In this document: piece after piece, positions 44,127-53,084 of the stretch
Position numbering within the stretch: the stretch's first letter is position 1
How the letters are laid out: each line of letters begins with the position of its first letter
NCBI RefSeq assembly: GCF_013839425.1
Contig: NZ_JACDNP010000003.1
Coordinates: forward strand, 171,862 to 235,861
Origin: Halorhabdus salina
Lineage (GTDB): Archaea; Halobacteriota; Halobacteria; Halobacteriales; Haloarculaceae
Reading direction: 5' to 3'
DNA length: 64,000 nucleotides
Position numbers and translations under genes: made by a program
The notes under the pieces: model-generated
What the model saw: the letters and a program-made list of their open reading frames with translations, nothing else
Told to the model about the DNA's origin: nothing
The model's database searches: none

Positions 44127-46673
44127 ATGGCAATTGATGATAAAGAGGGCGACGACGAGGGTTCGCTTCGGTCGCGGGCGAGTTCTTTGTTCGATGACGG
44201 TAGTGACACAGAAGGGGGGGACGATGACGAGCCCGACGGGTACACGTGGATCGATTTCCGGCGCGAGTTCCACGACGGTGGGCCGTTCGATCGAAGCGAA
44301 TACCTCGGATTCGATCCACAGCGAACCGAGCAGTTGGTCGTCGACCACTCGAGGAACGCGAAATCGCTCGACGAACATTTTCAGGATTTCATCAATCCGG
44401 CGACGACGCCCGTCCGCAAAGGCGAGTACCGCTGGGAGCACTTTAAGCAGGAGTTTTATTACGACGACGGCAGCGCGCCGCGGGACTCGGACGGGGCGAA
44501 AATCCCGTTCGATCCAGCTAGCCACCTTGGGTTCGAACCCGAGGAGACCGAGGGCCGATTGAGTCACGGCGAGAACAAGGCCACCAAACTGGCTGCACTC
44601 GTCGATCAGCGGACAGTCGACGTCAATCCGGAGTTAGACGAAGACGAGTTCTTCTCGACGGCTGAGGGGCACACCACGATCGTCAACCGGTACGATCTGG
44701 AGAAGGCTGTCCCGATGGAGAAAAAGGGCCACTTCGAAGAGGTCGAGCGCTACTGGGTCAACAAACCTTACGCCTGTGTTATCCTCTTTCATTCGATAAA
44801 AGAAAACGAACGCAAGTACTACGTGATCGAGCCGACGCTGAACGCGATCGAGCACGAACTCAAAAGCTTTCTCGGCAGCAAACTCAAAACGGCGATCAAG
44901 TACGCCGAAGAGGGTGTGGCCGTCGGTGACGACGCCGAGGGTCGGGCGTCGGTCATCGAGCGAGAAGCCCAGGAACTACTCAAACGGTACGACATCTACG
45001 ACGAACCGAATACGGATCGTGTGGGGCAAACGACGACTGACTGGGTAAAACAGCTGCTTGGGGTGGGCGAGGCTTCACCCGACTCTGACGAGCCGACCCA
45101 GTCAACCGAACTCGACGGTATCGCGGCCCGGCCGGAGCCAGCGATTCTCGAGGAAGATGCGGATACACTTACCGAATATCAGGTCGAGAAGCTGCTGTAC
45201 CTGCTCAAGCGGGACTACATCGGCTACGGCAAGATCGACCCGATCAAACACGACATCAACGTCGAAGACATCTCCTGTGACGGGTACAACTCCCGGGTGT
45301 TCGTCTACCACACTGACTACGAACAAACGATCTCAAACGTCGAGCACGGCAAGAGCGACCTCGACGACTTCGTCGTGAAACTCGCCCAGCGCTCGGGCAA
45401 GGGGATCTCCAAACGACAACCACAGGTTGATGCGACACTCCCTGACGGGTCGCGTGCTCAGTTGACACTGGGCAAGGAAGTGTCCGATCACGGGACCAAC
45501 TACACGATTCGGCAGTTCAAAGATGTCCCGTTTACGCCGATCGACCTGATCAACTGGAACACCTTCTCACTCGACGAGATGGCGTTCCTCTGGCTGGCGA
45601 TCGAGAACAACAAGTCGATGATCTTTGCGGGCGGGACCGCTTCAGGGAAGACAACCAGCCTGAACGCGATTTCGCTGTTCATCCCCAGCAACTCCAAAAT
45701 CGTCTCCATCGAGGACACGCGCGAGGTCGAGTTGCCACAGCGCAACTGGGTGGCGAGCGTGACGCGACCGTCCTTCGGCGAGGACGAAAAAGGCGACATC
45801 GACGAGTTCGATCTGCTGGAGGCCGCACTCCGCCAGCGCCCCGACTATATCGTCATGGGTGAGGTTCGTGGGGAAGAGGGGCGTGACCTCTTCCAGGTCA
45901 TGTCGACCGGCCACACCGGCTACTCGACGTTCCACGCCGACACCGTCGGCGAGGTGATCAAGCGGTTCACGACCGACCCGATCAACGTCTCGAAGACACT
46001 CTTTACAGCCCTGGATCTCGTCTCGATCCAGACGCAGACGCGCGTCCAGGGTCGAAAGGTTCGCCGGAACAAGACGTTGACCGAGATCAACGAGTACTCC
46101 CCGGAGAACGACGAGATCAACGTCAGGGACGTCTACCAGTGGCAGGCCGAGTCCGATCAGTTCTTACAGATGGGATCCTCCTCGACCCTCGAAGAGATCA
46201 AGTTCGACCGCGGGTGGGACCAGGACACGCTGGACGAGGAACTGTTCATGCGAAAGGTCGTCTTGGCTCATCTCATCGAGCGGGGACTGAATACCTACAC
46301 CGAGGTTGCCGCGACGGTCCAGGCGTTCATCAACGATCCCGAAACGATCATGACGCTGATCGCAAACGGCCAGCTCGAACGCAGTCTCGAAGACCTCCGG
46401 GAGATGGAATCAGTCCAGATTACGGTCGATCCAGCCAAAGAGGAGATGGTGCCACGACCGGATCCGCCCGACGAATTGGTCGACGAGGCTGAGGACGTCA
46501 TCGAAAACGCCCAGCCGCTGTTCGACCGGTACAAGGACCAGGCCAGATCGGATATTGTCAACGCACTCGCGGACGTGAGTGGCAACGAAGTAGCCGAAGA
46601 GGAGGACGACGACGCGGTCGACTTCGGTCAATTTGTGCCCAAAGCAGGTGTTGAGGGATCTGAGGAAGAATGA
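44127..46673 (+). CDS. pilB: type IV pilus assembly ATPase (PilB/TadA-like)
   Basis: 848 residues, secretion-ATPase superfamily. An unusual N-terminal region has two copies of a YxWxxFrxEF...LGFxP unit (about residues 39-64 and 101-138). The ATPase has Walker A GGTASGKT near 503-510, the Asp box SIEDTREVELP, Walker B VMGEVRGEE (about 575) and the His box TGHTGYSTFHAD (about 595). A TATA-like taaccttttt at 44091-44100 lies about 30 bases before ATG 44127, favouring this start over GTG 44109. It powers pilus assembly on the inner face of the membrane and is the first gene of the seven-gene operon ending at 53048. Confidence 0.93.
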   Translation: MAIDDKEGDDEGSLRSRASSLFDDGSDTEGGDDDEPDGYTWIDFRREFHDGGPFDRSEYLGFDPQRTEQLVVDHSRNAKSLDEHFQDFINPATTPVRKGEYRWEHFKQEFYYDDGSAPRDSDGAKIPFDPASHLGFEPEETEGRLSHGENKATKLAALVDQRTVDVNPELDEDEFFSTAEGHTTIVNRYDLEKAVPMEKKGHFEEVERYWVNKPYACVILFHSIKENERKYYVIEPTLNAIEHELKSFLGSKLKTAIKYAEEGVAVGDDAEGRASVIEREAQELLKRYDIYDEPNTDRVGQTTTDWVKQLLGVGEASPDSDEPTQSTELDGIAARPEPAILEEDADTLTEYQVEKLLYLLKRDYIGYGKIDPIKHDINVEDISCDGYNSRVFVYHTDYEQTISNVEHGKSDLDDFVVKLAQRSGKGISKRQPQVDATLPDGSRAQLTLGKEVSDHGTNYTIRQFKDVPFTPIDLINWNTFSLDEMAFLWLAIENNKSMIFAGGTASGKTTSLNAISLFIPSNSKIVSIEDTREVELPQRNWVASVTRPSFGEDEKGDIDEFDLLEAALRQRPDYIVMGEVRGEEGRDLFQVMSTGHTGYSTFHADTVGEVIKRFTTDPINVSKTLFTALDLVSIQTQTRVQGRKVRRNKTLTEINEYSPENDEINVRDVYQWQAESDQFLQMGSSSTLEEIKFDRGWDQDTLDEELFMRKVVLAHLIERGLNTYTEVAATVQAFINDPETIMTLIANGQLERSLEDLREMESVQITVDPAKEEMVPRPDPPDELVDEAEDVIENAQPLFDRYKDQARSDIVNALADVSGNEVAEEEDDDAVDFGQFVPKAGVEGSEEE

Positions 46674-48706
46674 GCCTCGAACGACGCCAATCCGGCTCGC
46701 GGATCGGTGAGGCCGGTAGTCTTGGCGATACCTTTTACCCGCTGTTCCGGCGGCTGTTCGACGAGGATGGGGACTTCGTCGCCAACGTCGAGACGAAACT
46801 CGGCGAATCGCGAATGGCCGACAACGTCGAGATGTTCCTCTCACGGGCGCTTGCCGTCGGGACGATCGCCGGCACCTCACTCTGGTTGGTCGGGATGTTA
46901 CTCGGCTACCTGCTCGTGACGACGTTGTTCGCTGGCGGCGTCCCATCGTTTCTCGGACTCGGGCTTCCCGAGAGTATCCTGCCGATCGTTCAGGCACTGA
47001 AACTCCCTTTCCTCGTGTTCGTCTCCGGACTCGTGTTCGGGACGATCGGCTTTGTTGTCGGGTTTGGCTCGCTGGTGTCGATCCCGTACTTCCGGGCCAG
47101 CGCCCGTGAACGAGAGATCAACGTCATGCTGTCCGATGCCGTCTCGTTCATGTACGCGCTGTCGGTCGGCGGCCTCAACCAACTGGACATCCTCGAAGCG
47201 ATCGCCGACGCCGACGACACGTACGGCGAGGTGGCAAAGGAGTTCCAAAGTATCGTCCTCGAGACGGAATACTTCGATACGGACTACCGGACGGCAATCC
47301 GTAACCAGGCGATCCGGACGCCAAGCGACGAGTTGAGTCAGTTCTTGACGGACATGCTCTCGATCGTCGACTCCGGGGGCAACATGACAGACTTTCTCGA
47401 AGATCAGAAGGACAAGTACATGCGCACCAGCAAGCAGGAGCAAGAGCGCATGCTCGAGACCCTGGAGTTGTTCGGCGAGATGTACATGACCCTCTCGCTG
47501 TTTCCCCTCCTGCTCATCATCATCCTCGTGGTGATGTCGATGATGGGCAACGCGAGTACGCAGTTGATGTACATCACTGTGTACGGCCTGATCCCGTTGA
47601 TCAACGTCGCCTTCCTGGTACTGGTGTCGACCGTCACGTCTGACGATAGTTCGAGTGGGTACTTACAGCCGGACAATCCCGAGAAGGAGGCCCTGATCGA
47701 GGGCCAGACCAACCTCTTTGATCTCGGCCTGATCGAACGGTACAAGGGCGAACACAGTATCTTCGATCGGATCAACGACCGAGAGGGAACTCACCAGGCC
47801 TTAGAGATCATGCGTTCTCCCCACATTTTCTTCCGGGACAACCCGCTGTACGTGCTCGCATTGACGATCCCGGCCACGCTGACGGCACTGGTGATTTCCG
47901 TCCTCATGGGCTGGGCACCCACGTCCCTGGAAGGAATGATGAGCGATCCCCTCCAGGGAACGTTCTTCTGGCTGTACGTCCCCGCCTACATCAACTTCAT
48001 CCCGCTGGCGATCTTCCACGAGTGGAACGTCCGCTATCGGAGGGCAATTATCGGCAAACTGTCCGAGAACCTCCGGAAACTCTCCAGTGCCAACGAAACC
48101 GGGATGACGCTGCTGGAATCGCTGAAAGTCGTCGCCGACACCTCATCGGGCCGACTGGCCGACGAGTTCACCGTCATGAACCGGAAAGTGCAGTATGGAA
48201 CGAGTCTCAAACAGGCCCTCCGGGAGTTCAACAACAAGTATCACGTTCCGCGACTTGCCCGGACGGTCAAGCTCGTCAGCGAGGCCCAGGAAGCCTCGAA
48301 CCAGATTCAGGATGTCCTCTCGACGGCGGCCCAGGCCAGCGAGAACCAGGACGACATCGATCGTGACCGCAAGTCCCGGACGCGAATGCAGGTCGTGATC
48401 GTCATCATGACGTTCCTGACGTTGCTGGGTGTGATTGCGATGTTGAAAGTGCAGTTCTTCGAGACGATGGCTGGGCTCTCTCAGCAAGCGTCGGGTGCGG
48501 ACGGGGGCAGTTCCGTCCAAAGCATTGGCTCTGACATGCCTGGCCCCGATCTTCTCTCGATGTTGTTCCTGCACGCCGTGACACTGCAGGCTATCTCCTC
48601 GGCTATTATCGCCGGCTACATCCGGAACGTGAGTCTCGTTGCCGGACTGAAATATGCTGTGGCGTTGTTGACTGTGACGCTCAGTGTCTGGATCGTCGTG
48701 AGTTGA
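46670..48706 (+). CDS. pilC: type IV pilus platform membrane protein (PilC/TadC-like)
   Basis: 678 residues. Two T2SSF-type domains, the first around 140-290 (SVGGLNQLDILEAIADADD...DFLEDQKDKYM) and the second around 480-640 (LSSANETGMTLLESL...). Each is flanked by hydrophobic helices, at least seven in total, the last at the C-terminus. It forms the membrane base through which pilins are assembled. The start overlaps pilB by ATGA, so the two are coupled. Confidence 0.92.
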   Translation: MSLERRQSGSRIGEAGSLGDTFYPLFRRLFDEDGDFVANVETKLGESRMADNVEMFLSRALAVGTIAGTSLWLVGMLLGYLLVTTLFAGGVPSFLGLGLPESILPIVQALKLPFLVFVSGLVFGTIGFVVGFGSLVSIPYFRASAREREINVMLSDAVSFMYALSVGGLNQLDILEAIADADDTYGEVAKEFQSIVLETEYFDTDYRTAIRNQAIRTPSDELSQFLTDMLSIVDSGGNMTDFLEDQKDKYMRTSKQEQERMLETLELFGEMYMTLSLFPLLLIIILVVMSMMGNASTQLMYITVYGLIPLINVAFLVLVSTVTSDDSSSGYLQPDNPEKEALIEGQTNLFDLGLIERYKGEHSIFDRINDREGTHQALEIMRSPHIFFRDNPLYVLALTIPATLTALVISVLMGWAPTSLEGMMSDPLQGTFFWLYVPAYINFIPLAIFHEWNVRYRRAIIGKLSENLRKLSSANETGMTLLESLKVVADTSSGRLADEFTVMNRKVQYGTSLKQALREFNNKYHVPRLARTVKLVSEAQEASNQIQDVLSTAAQASENQDDIDRDRKSRTRMQVVIVIMTFLTLLGVIAMLKVQFFETMAGLSQQASGADGGSSVQSIGSDMPGPDLLSMLFLHAVTLQAISSAIIAGYIRNVSLVAGLKYAVALLTVTLSVWIVVS

Positions 48707-48710
48707 GCCA

Positions 48711-49214
48711 ATGAGACGCCGAAATTCGATACAACCGAACGACAGAGGTCGGCGGGAGAGCGACCGGCAGGACCGTGCCCAGACGATGCAAGATTACGTC
48801 CTGGGCATCAGCATTTTCCTGGTCGGGTTCATGTTCGTGTTGGCGCTGTTTCCAGGGTTGCTGATGCCGTTTGAATCGACATTGGATGGCGATACCGAGG
48901 CGGCAGCCGATCGGGTGAGCGCCGAGATCGTCTCGAACTTCTCCGAGCCCGCTGAACCGAACGTCCTGAATACAACACAACTGGACCAGACAGTGTTCAA
49001 TAGCTCGCGATCCGTCGCTGAGTTGCGATCGGACTTCGGAATAGCAAGTGATACCTCACTAAATATATCAGTAGAGCAACTGGATGGGGTGGCGCGTCTC
49101 AACGCGTCCGGCAACCCAGTCACGAGTGATCGGACTGCCGTCTCTGTGCGGATCATCAAAACGGGCACCTCTGGGTGTAATCCAGGGTGTCGACTCGTCG
49201 TACGGACGTGGTAA
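48711..49214 (+). CDS. pilin-like small protein (operon subunit 1)
   Basis: 167 residues. The N-terminus is basic and polar, then QTMQDYVLGISIFLVGFMF, a hydrophobic helix preceded by a polar stretch, resembling a type IV pilin N-terminus. The ectodomain is rich in Asn/Ser. Its position 4 bases after pilC implies a minor pilin or assembly factor. From memory, such proteins carry DUF72xx names in haloarchaeal annotations; I am not sure of the number. Confidence 0.75.
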   Translation: MRRRNSIQPNDRGRRESDRQDRAQTMQDYVLGISIFLVGFMFVLALFPGLLMPFESTLDGDTEAAADRVSAEIVSNFSEPAEPNVLNTTQLDQTVFNSSRSVAELRSDFGIASDTSLNISVEQLDGVARLNASGNPVTSDRTAVSVRIIKTGTSGCNPGCRLVVRTW

Positions 49215-49215
49215 C

Positions 49216-49881
49216 ATGAGACAGGAACGAACGCGTACATCGGGGGCAGGGGGCGACGACCGCGGACAGGCATTCACGCTCGAAGGTCTGATCGGCGCAA
49301 TTCTCATCTTGACGGCGCTGTGGTACGCAATGCAGGTCGTCATCATCACGCCGACGACCGGCGGAACCGTCGATTCGGAAGTCCGGGTTGACCTTCGCCA
49401 GCAAGCCGAGGACGTGCTGATGGTCGCATCTCAGTCGGAACGACAGCGCCTCTCGACACTCGTCCGGAACTGGTCACAGCGAAGCCGGACCTTCGCGGGC
49501 GCGATCAATCCAGACGTGGGCTATGGGACAGAGAAACTACCGGGGCCGTTCGGTGAGCTTCTGGTCGGTACCTTCGCCACCAGGGGACGGCTGTACAACG
49601 TCGAGATGACGTTCCTGGAGCCGAATCCGTCCAACGGGACGGGGACAGTCACGATCGCCTCACAGGGAACACCGTCGGAGAGTGCCGTCGTGGCGACCCA
49701 CCGGGTCGTCCTCTATGACAATATGACGTTAACGTCACCCTCGGCCGGTTCAGCGGAATTACGGGAGTACGACACCCTCCCGACGCGGAACCCGGGCAAC
49801 AAGAGTGGGTACTACCCGGTACCGAACGCCGTCGATGGGCCCGTCTACAACATCGTGGAGGTGCGACTGATCGTATGGTGA
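49216..49881 (+). CDS. pilin-like small protein (operon subunit 2)
   Basis: 221 residues. The polar basic N-terminus (RQERTRTSGAGGDDRGQAF) precedes LEGLIGAILILTALWYAMQV, a typical prepilin helix with a glutamate at the second position. The rest is an extracellular beta-rich domain. ATG 49216 lies one base after the preceding stop, whereas the longer frame overlaps that gene extensively. Confidence 0.75.
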   Translation: MRQERTRTSGAGGDDRGQAFTLEGLIGAILILTALWYAMQVVIITPTTGGTVDSEVRVDLRQQAEDVLMVASQSERQRLSTLVRNWSQRSRTFAGAINPDVGYGTEKLPGPFGELLVGTFATRGRLYNVEMTFLEPNPSNGTGTVTIASQGTPSESAVVATHRVVLYDNMTLTSPSAGSAELREYDTLPTRNPGNKSGYYPVPNAVDGPVYNIVEVRLIVW

Positions 49882-50870
49882 CCGATCGATTCAAGCCGCG
49901 AACGGAGCGCTTCGACGGGGCACAACGGGGGCAGATGCTCCTGATCGGGGCATTGCTCATCGCCGTGACGATCGTCGCCCTGGCGCTAGTCATCAACACC
50001 GTGCTGTACACCGCAAACATCGGTTCAGGACAAGAAGCCAACCAGATAAACGAGGTCAACGAGTTCACCCACGAAGTCAGCCGAAACGCTCGCTCGCTCA
50101 TGCTTCGGGCGAATCACGTCGAGCGAAACCGATCGATAGCCGACTTACAGACCGACGTGAACCACTCAATCGTGGGCTATAGCAGCGGTCTCGCCCGCTC
50201 GTTCGCGATCGAGGGAACAGTGTATACCAACGTTTCGTATCGTGGGGCAGCCGAGACCGGGACGCGGATCGTCCAGTCGCGCGACCGGAACTTCTCAGAA
50301 CCGGGAGATCCGACCGACGGTAACTGGGAGGTTGTGCCCGGCCCAACTGGCACCGCTGTCGGATGGTTCCTCCTGAACGTGAACGTCCAAGACACTTCAA
50401 CAGTGAATACGACGATCAGTGTGGACGACGGGAGCAATAGACTCACCTACACGATAAACCAGTCGGACAACACCAATGTGAGTGTCGTCGTCGAAGACCG
50501 AACAGGGGCCGTGCTGGACGAGACGACCTGTCGGTCGGTTGGCGGACGGACGCTCCTGGATCTGTACGGCGGGTCGAGTCCGACCGGTGAGTGTACGTTC
50601 ACCGGTATCGAGACGAACCTCGGGCCATCGACCGTTGAGATCGACAACGGGACCGAGATCACCGGCCAGTACGCAATCGTCACCAATCGAACGTGGAGCA
50701 CGTCTTGGAGCATGCCATGGGGGGCCTACGATGCCTGCAAAACCGATCCACTGGCCCAGACGTGCATCACGCCGGCCGTTTGGAAAGGGGTAGTCGATCT
50801 CACTTACCGAAGCGACGGCGTCCAACTCGGCCAGCAGCGGAACGTCAGCGTCTACGGGGGGAGTTCATGA
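49875..50870 (+). CDS. pilin-like protein (operon subunit 3)
   Basis: 331 residues. The N-terminus has RGQMLLIGALLIAVTIVALA, a hydrophobic helix, then a helical region (EVNEFTHEVSRNARSLMLRA) and a large extracellular domain. A pair CRSVGG...CTFTG and a later CKTD...CITP supply four cysteines that could form two disulfides. Overlaps the previous gene by 7 bases. Confidence 0.75.
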   Translation: MVTDRFKPRTERFDGAQRGQMLLIGALLIAVTIVALALVINTVLYTANIGSGQEANQINEVNEFTHEVSRNARSLMLRANHVERNRSIADLQTDVNHSIVGYSSGLARSFAIEGTVYTNVSYRGAAETGTRIVQSRDRNFSEPGDPTDGNWEVVPGPTGTAVGWFLLNVNVQDTSTVNTTISVDDGSNRLTYTINQSDNTNVSVVVEDRTGAVLDETTCRSVGGRTLLDLYGGSSPTGECTFTGIETNLGPSTVEIDNGTEITGQYAIVTNRTWSTSWSMPWGAYDACKTDPLAQTCITPAVWKGVVDLTYRSDGVQLGQQRNVSVYGGSS

Positions 50871-52162
50871 ACGAAACCCAGCCAGAAAGATCGCAATATC
50901 GGCGTTCGCTTTCGAGTCACAGCAACAGTCAAGAGACAGACAGGGCACTGTCGACACCGATCACGCACACCCTGTCTCTCGGCATTACGACGGTCCTTGT
51001 TGTGGGACTGCTTATCGCTGCGAATGGCTACCTCGAGGACCAACAGCGGTATGCCGCCGATCAAGTGATCGAGAATATCGGGACTGAGCTGGCCTCAGAG
51101 CTAGAAAACGTCGGGAGGATCGCTCGGAATAGCCAGCAGGTCTCACTACAGGTCAGCCAGCCCCGAAACGTCGTCTCGAATGCGTATTCCGCGGAGATAC
51201 AGTCCCCTGGAGAGTGTTCGCTCGGCATGGCGGCGAATGCGTGTCTGGTGGTGGAAGTCACCCGAAACGGTGAGAACACGGTTCGTGAGTTCGCGGTCCA
51301 GAACCGGTCCGACGTCGTCCTCTCGATCGATCGCGTCGATCACTCCACGTTTGGAGTGGCAGCCACCAGAACGACAGGCGTCACGACGGATGCCGCGGTT
51401 GTCCCGGTCGAGCAGGATTTGCGGGTCGGCGTGGGAGCGGACGTACGTCGGATTAACTACGGAAACACCTCTTCGCCGACGAATCGACCACCGATCGCCA
51501 AGTTCGAGGTCGAAACAGCGTATCCAGTCAGCGACGAGCCGGTGAAATTCAACGCCTCCGAGAGTCGCGATCCCGATGGATCGATCGAACACTACTACTG
51601 GTTCGTCAACGGAAGCGACACTGGCGTCGACAATGTGACCTACCAAGAGACCTTGCCAGCAGGCGATCACAACGTGACGCTGAAAGTCGTCGACGATGAC
51701 GACGACACGGCGCGGGTAACGAGGAACGTATCGGTTTCCGGGATGGAGTACAATTCCGACTACACAGTTGTCACTGGTGGTGGTGGTGGTGGCAAAACAG
51801 TCTCATTTTCCTATGAGAATACCTGGCCCGATGAAATCGTCATCAGCCACATCCTCGTAAACCCTGAGTTTTCGAAAGGCGGTGAAGTGAAAATAGATTC
51901 GAGCAGTGATCCAGAGATACATATTCAATGGGGTTCCGGAGACTACGAGAAATATCGGGAAATTAGCTTCAAAGACAAAGATAAACCAGATGGGAAGATT
52001 ATCGCGATTGAAGATCCCAACCAGGTTGCGATTCCCTCGGGAGAGACTGTTTCTGTCACATTCAACGGAATGAACGGAAATCCTAGCCCGGTGATCATTG
52101 GAATTCGGTATTGGCATAACGGCGAGTCACACCGGACAATGTTCGAGGGGTCCGACTCATGA
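50867..52162 (+). CDS. pilin-like protein with PKD domain and low-GC C-terminal module
   Basis: 431 residues. A polar N-terminus and a helix near residue 35 (THTLSLGITTVLVVGLLIAA) are followed by an extracellular part. A PKD domain lies at about 210-285 (RPPIAKFEVETAYPVSDE, NASESRDPDGSIEHYYWFV). A (GGT)5GGC repeat encodes a six-glycine linker at 51776-51793. The C-terminal module of about 120 residues (after 51794) comes from DNA of about 43% GC. ATGA overlap with the previous gene. PKD domains support adhesive or surface roles. Confidence 0.78.
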   Translation: MNETQPERSQYRRSLSSHSNSQETDRALSTPITHTLSLGITTVLVVGLLIAANGYLEDQQRYAADQVIENIGTELASELENVGRIARNSQQVSLQVSQPRNVVSNAYSAEIQSPGECSLGMAANACLVVEVTRNGENTVREFAVQNRSDVVLSIDRVDHSTFGVAATRTTGVTTDAAVVPVEQDLRVGVGADVRRINYGNTSSPTNRPPIAKFEVETAYPVSDEPVKFNASESRDPDGSIEHYYWFVNGSDTGVDNVTYQETLPAGDHNVTLKVVDDDDDTARVTRNVSVSGMEYNSDYTVVTGGGGGGKTVSFSYENTWPDEIVISHILVNPEFSKGGEVKIDSSSDPEIHIQWGSGDYEKYREISFKDKDKPDGKIIAIEDPNQVAIPSGETVSVTFNGMNGNPSPVIIGIRYWHNGESHRTMFEGSDS

Positions 52163-52182
52163 TCGAGAGGGACGAACAATGA
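52159..52182 (+). other. seven-codon bridging mini-frame
   Basis: ATG ATC GAG AGG GAC GAA CAA TGA spans the gap between two pilus genes. Its ATG overlaps the stop of the upstream gene in ATGA, and its TGA overlaps the next ATG in ATGA. It could keep ribosomes coupled across a 16-base gap; it need not make a stable peptide. Confidence 0.45.
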
Positions 52183-53048
52183 GCGGTCACAACGAAAGAG
52201 CGCCATCGGCGTCAAATACCCGCTCAGACGAACAATCAATCCCGGCCCCAAACAACGGTTCTGGAAACCAACGATACGCGCAGAGTCAGATCGGTACCAG
52301 CGAGCGTGCTGTCTCCGATCTGATTGGCTTCATCCTCACGTTCTCGGTCGTCATGGCTTCGGTCATCCTTGTCTCGACGGTCGGGTTTGCCCAACTTGAG
52401 GACTTCAAAGCCGGCCAGCAACTCGACAACGCCGAACAGACGTTCGAGATTTTTGCCACCTCCTTCGACTCGATCGAAGAAGGTGGCGCACTCACTCGTC
52501 AAGAGTCATTGGATCTGTATCAAGGAACGATTGGGATCGAACGAGGATCGACGGCTACGGTAACTCTCAATCGAAGTGGTGGGCCGAATAGAGCGATTTC
52601 AGTCCCGATGAATGCGTTGGTGTACTCGAAAGACTCGACGAATATCTCGTATGAAAGTGGTGCTACCTTTCGTGGTCGGGAGAAGGGCGGCACGATCAAA
52701 CACAAGCCTGGCCAGGTCTGTACGGACGACGTGGTTGTCTTGTCGTTCGTGACGATACAGTCTCCGGAAACGTCGACGAGCGGTGGCGGAGCCTTAGAAG
52801 TAACTGCGACGGCGAATGGGACAGACCTGCTGTATCCCGTTAACCGGTCCGGCTCAGGAAGTGTGTCTGACGTTGAGTATGTTAGCGTCTCGTTCACGTC
52901 AGCGCGAGACGATGCGTGGCTCGATCACTTCGACCGGGCAGAAAACTGGACCGTCTCGGGATCGACGGCACAATGTGGCAGTCCATCAGATCCGATCGAA
53001 CAAGCTTTCGTCCGTCGTCAAAATGTCACGATCGAATTCGGTGAGTGA
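52179..53048 (+). CDS. pilin-like protein (operon subunit 5)
   Basis: 289 residues. A long polar N-terminus (about 45 residues, many Ser/Asn) precedes AVSDLIGFILTFSVVMASVI, a prepilin-like helix with a conserved D-L-I-G-F, then a helix and a beta-rich domain. Last gene of the operon. ATG 52179 is supported by the ATGA overlap with the bridging mini-frame. Confidence 0.75.
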   Translation: MSGHNERAPSASNTRSDEQSIPAPNNGSGNQRYAQSQIGTSERAVSDLIGFILTFSVVMASVILVSTVGFAQLEDFKAGQQLDNAEQTFEIFATSFDSIEEGGALTRQESLDLYQGTIGIERGSTATVTLNRSGGPNRAISVPMNALVYSKDSTNISYESGATFRGREKGGTIKHKPGQVCTDDVVVLSFVTIQSPETSTSGGGALEVTATANGTDLLYPVNRSGSGSVSDVEYVSVSFTSARDDAWLDHFDRAENWTVSGSTAQCGSPSDPIEQAFVRRQNVTIEFGE

Positions 53049-53084
53049 CGATCGCCAATCACCAGTCCGGAATCTCGCAACGCT

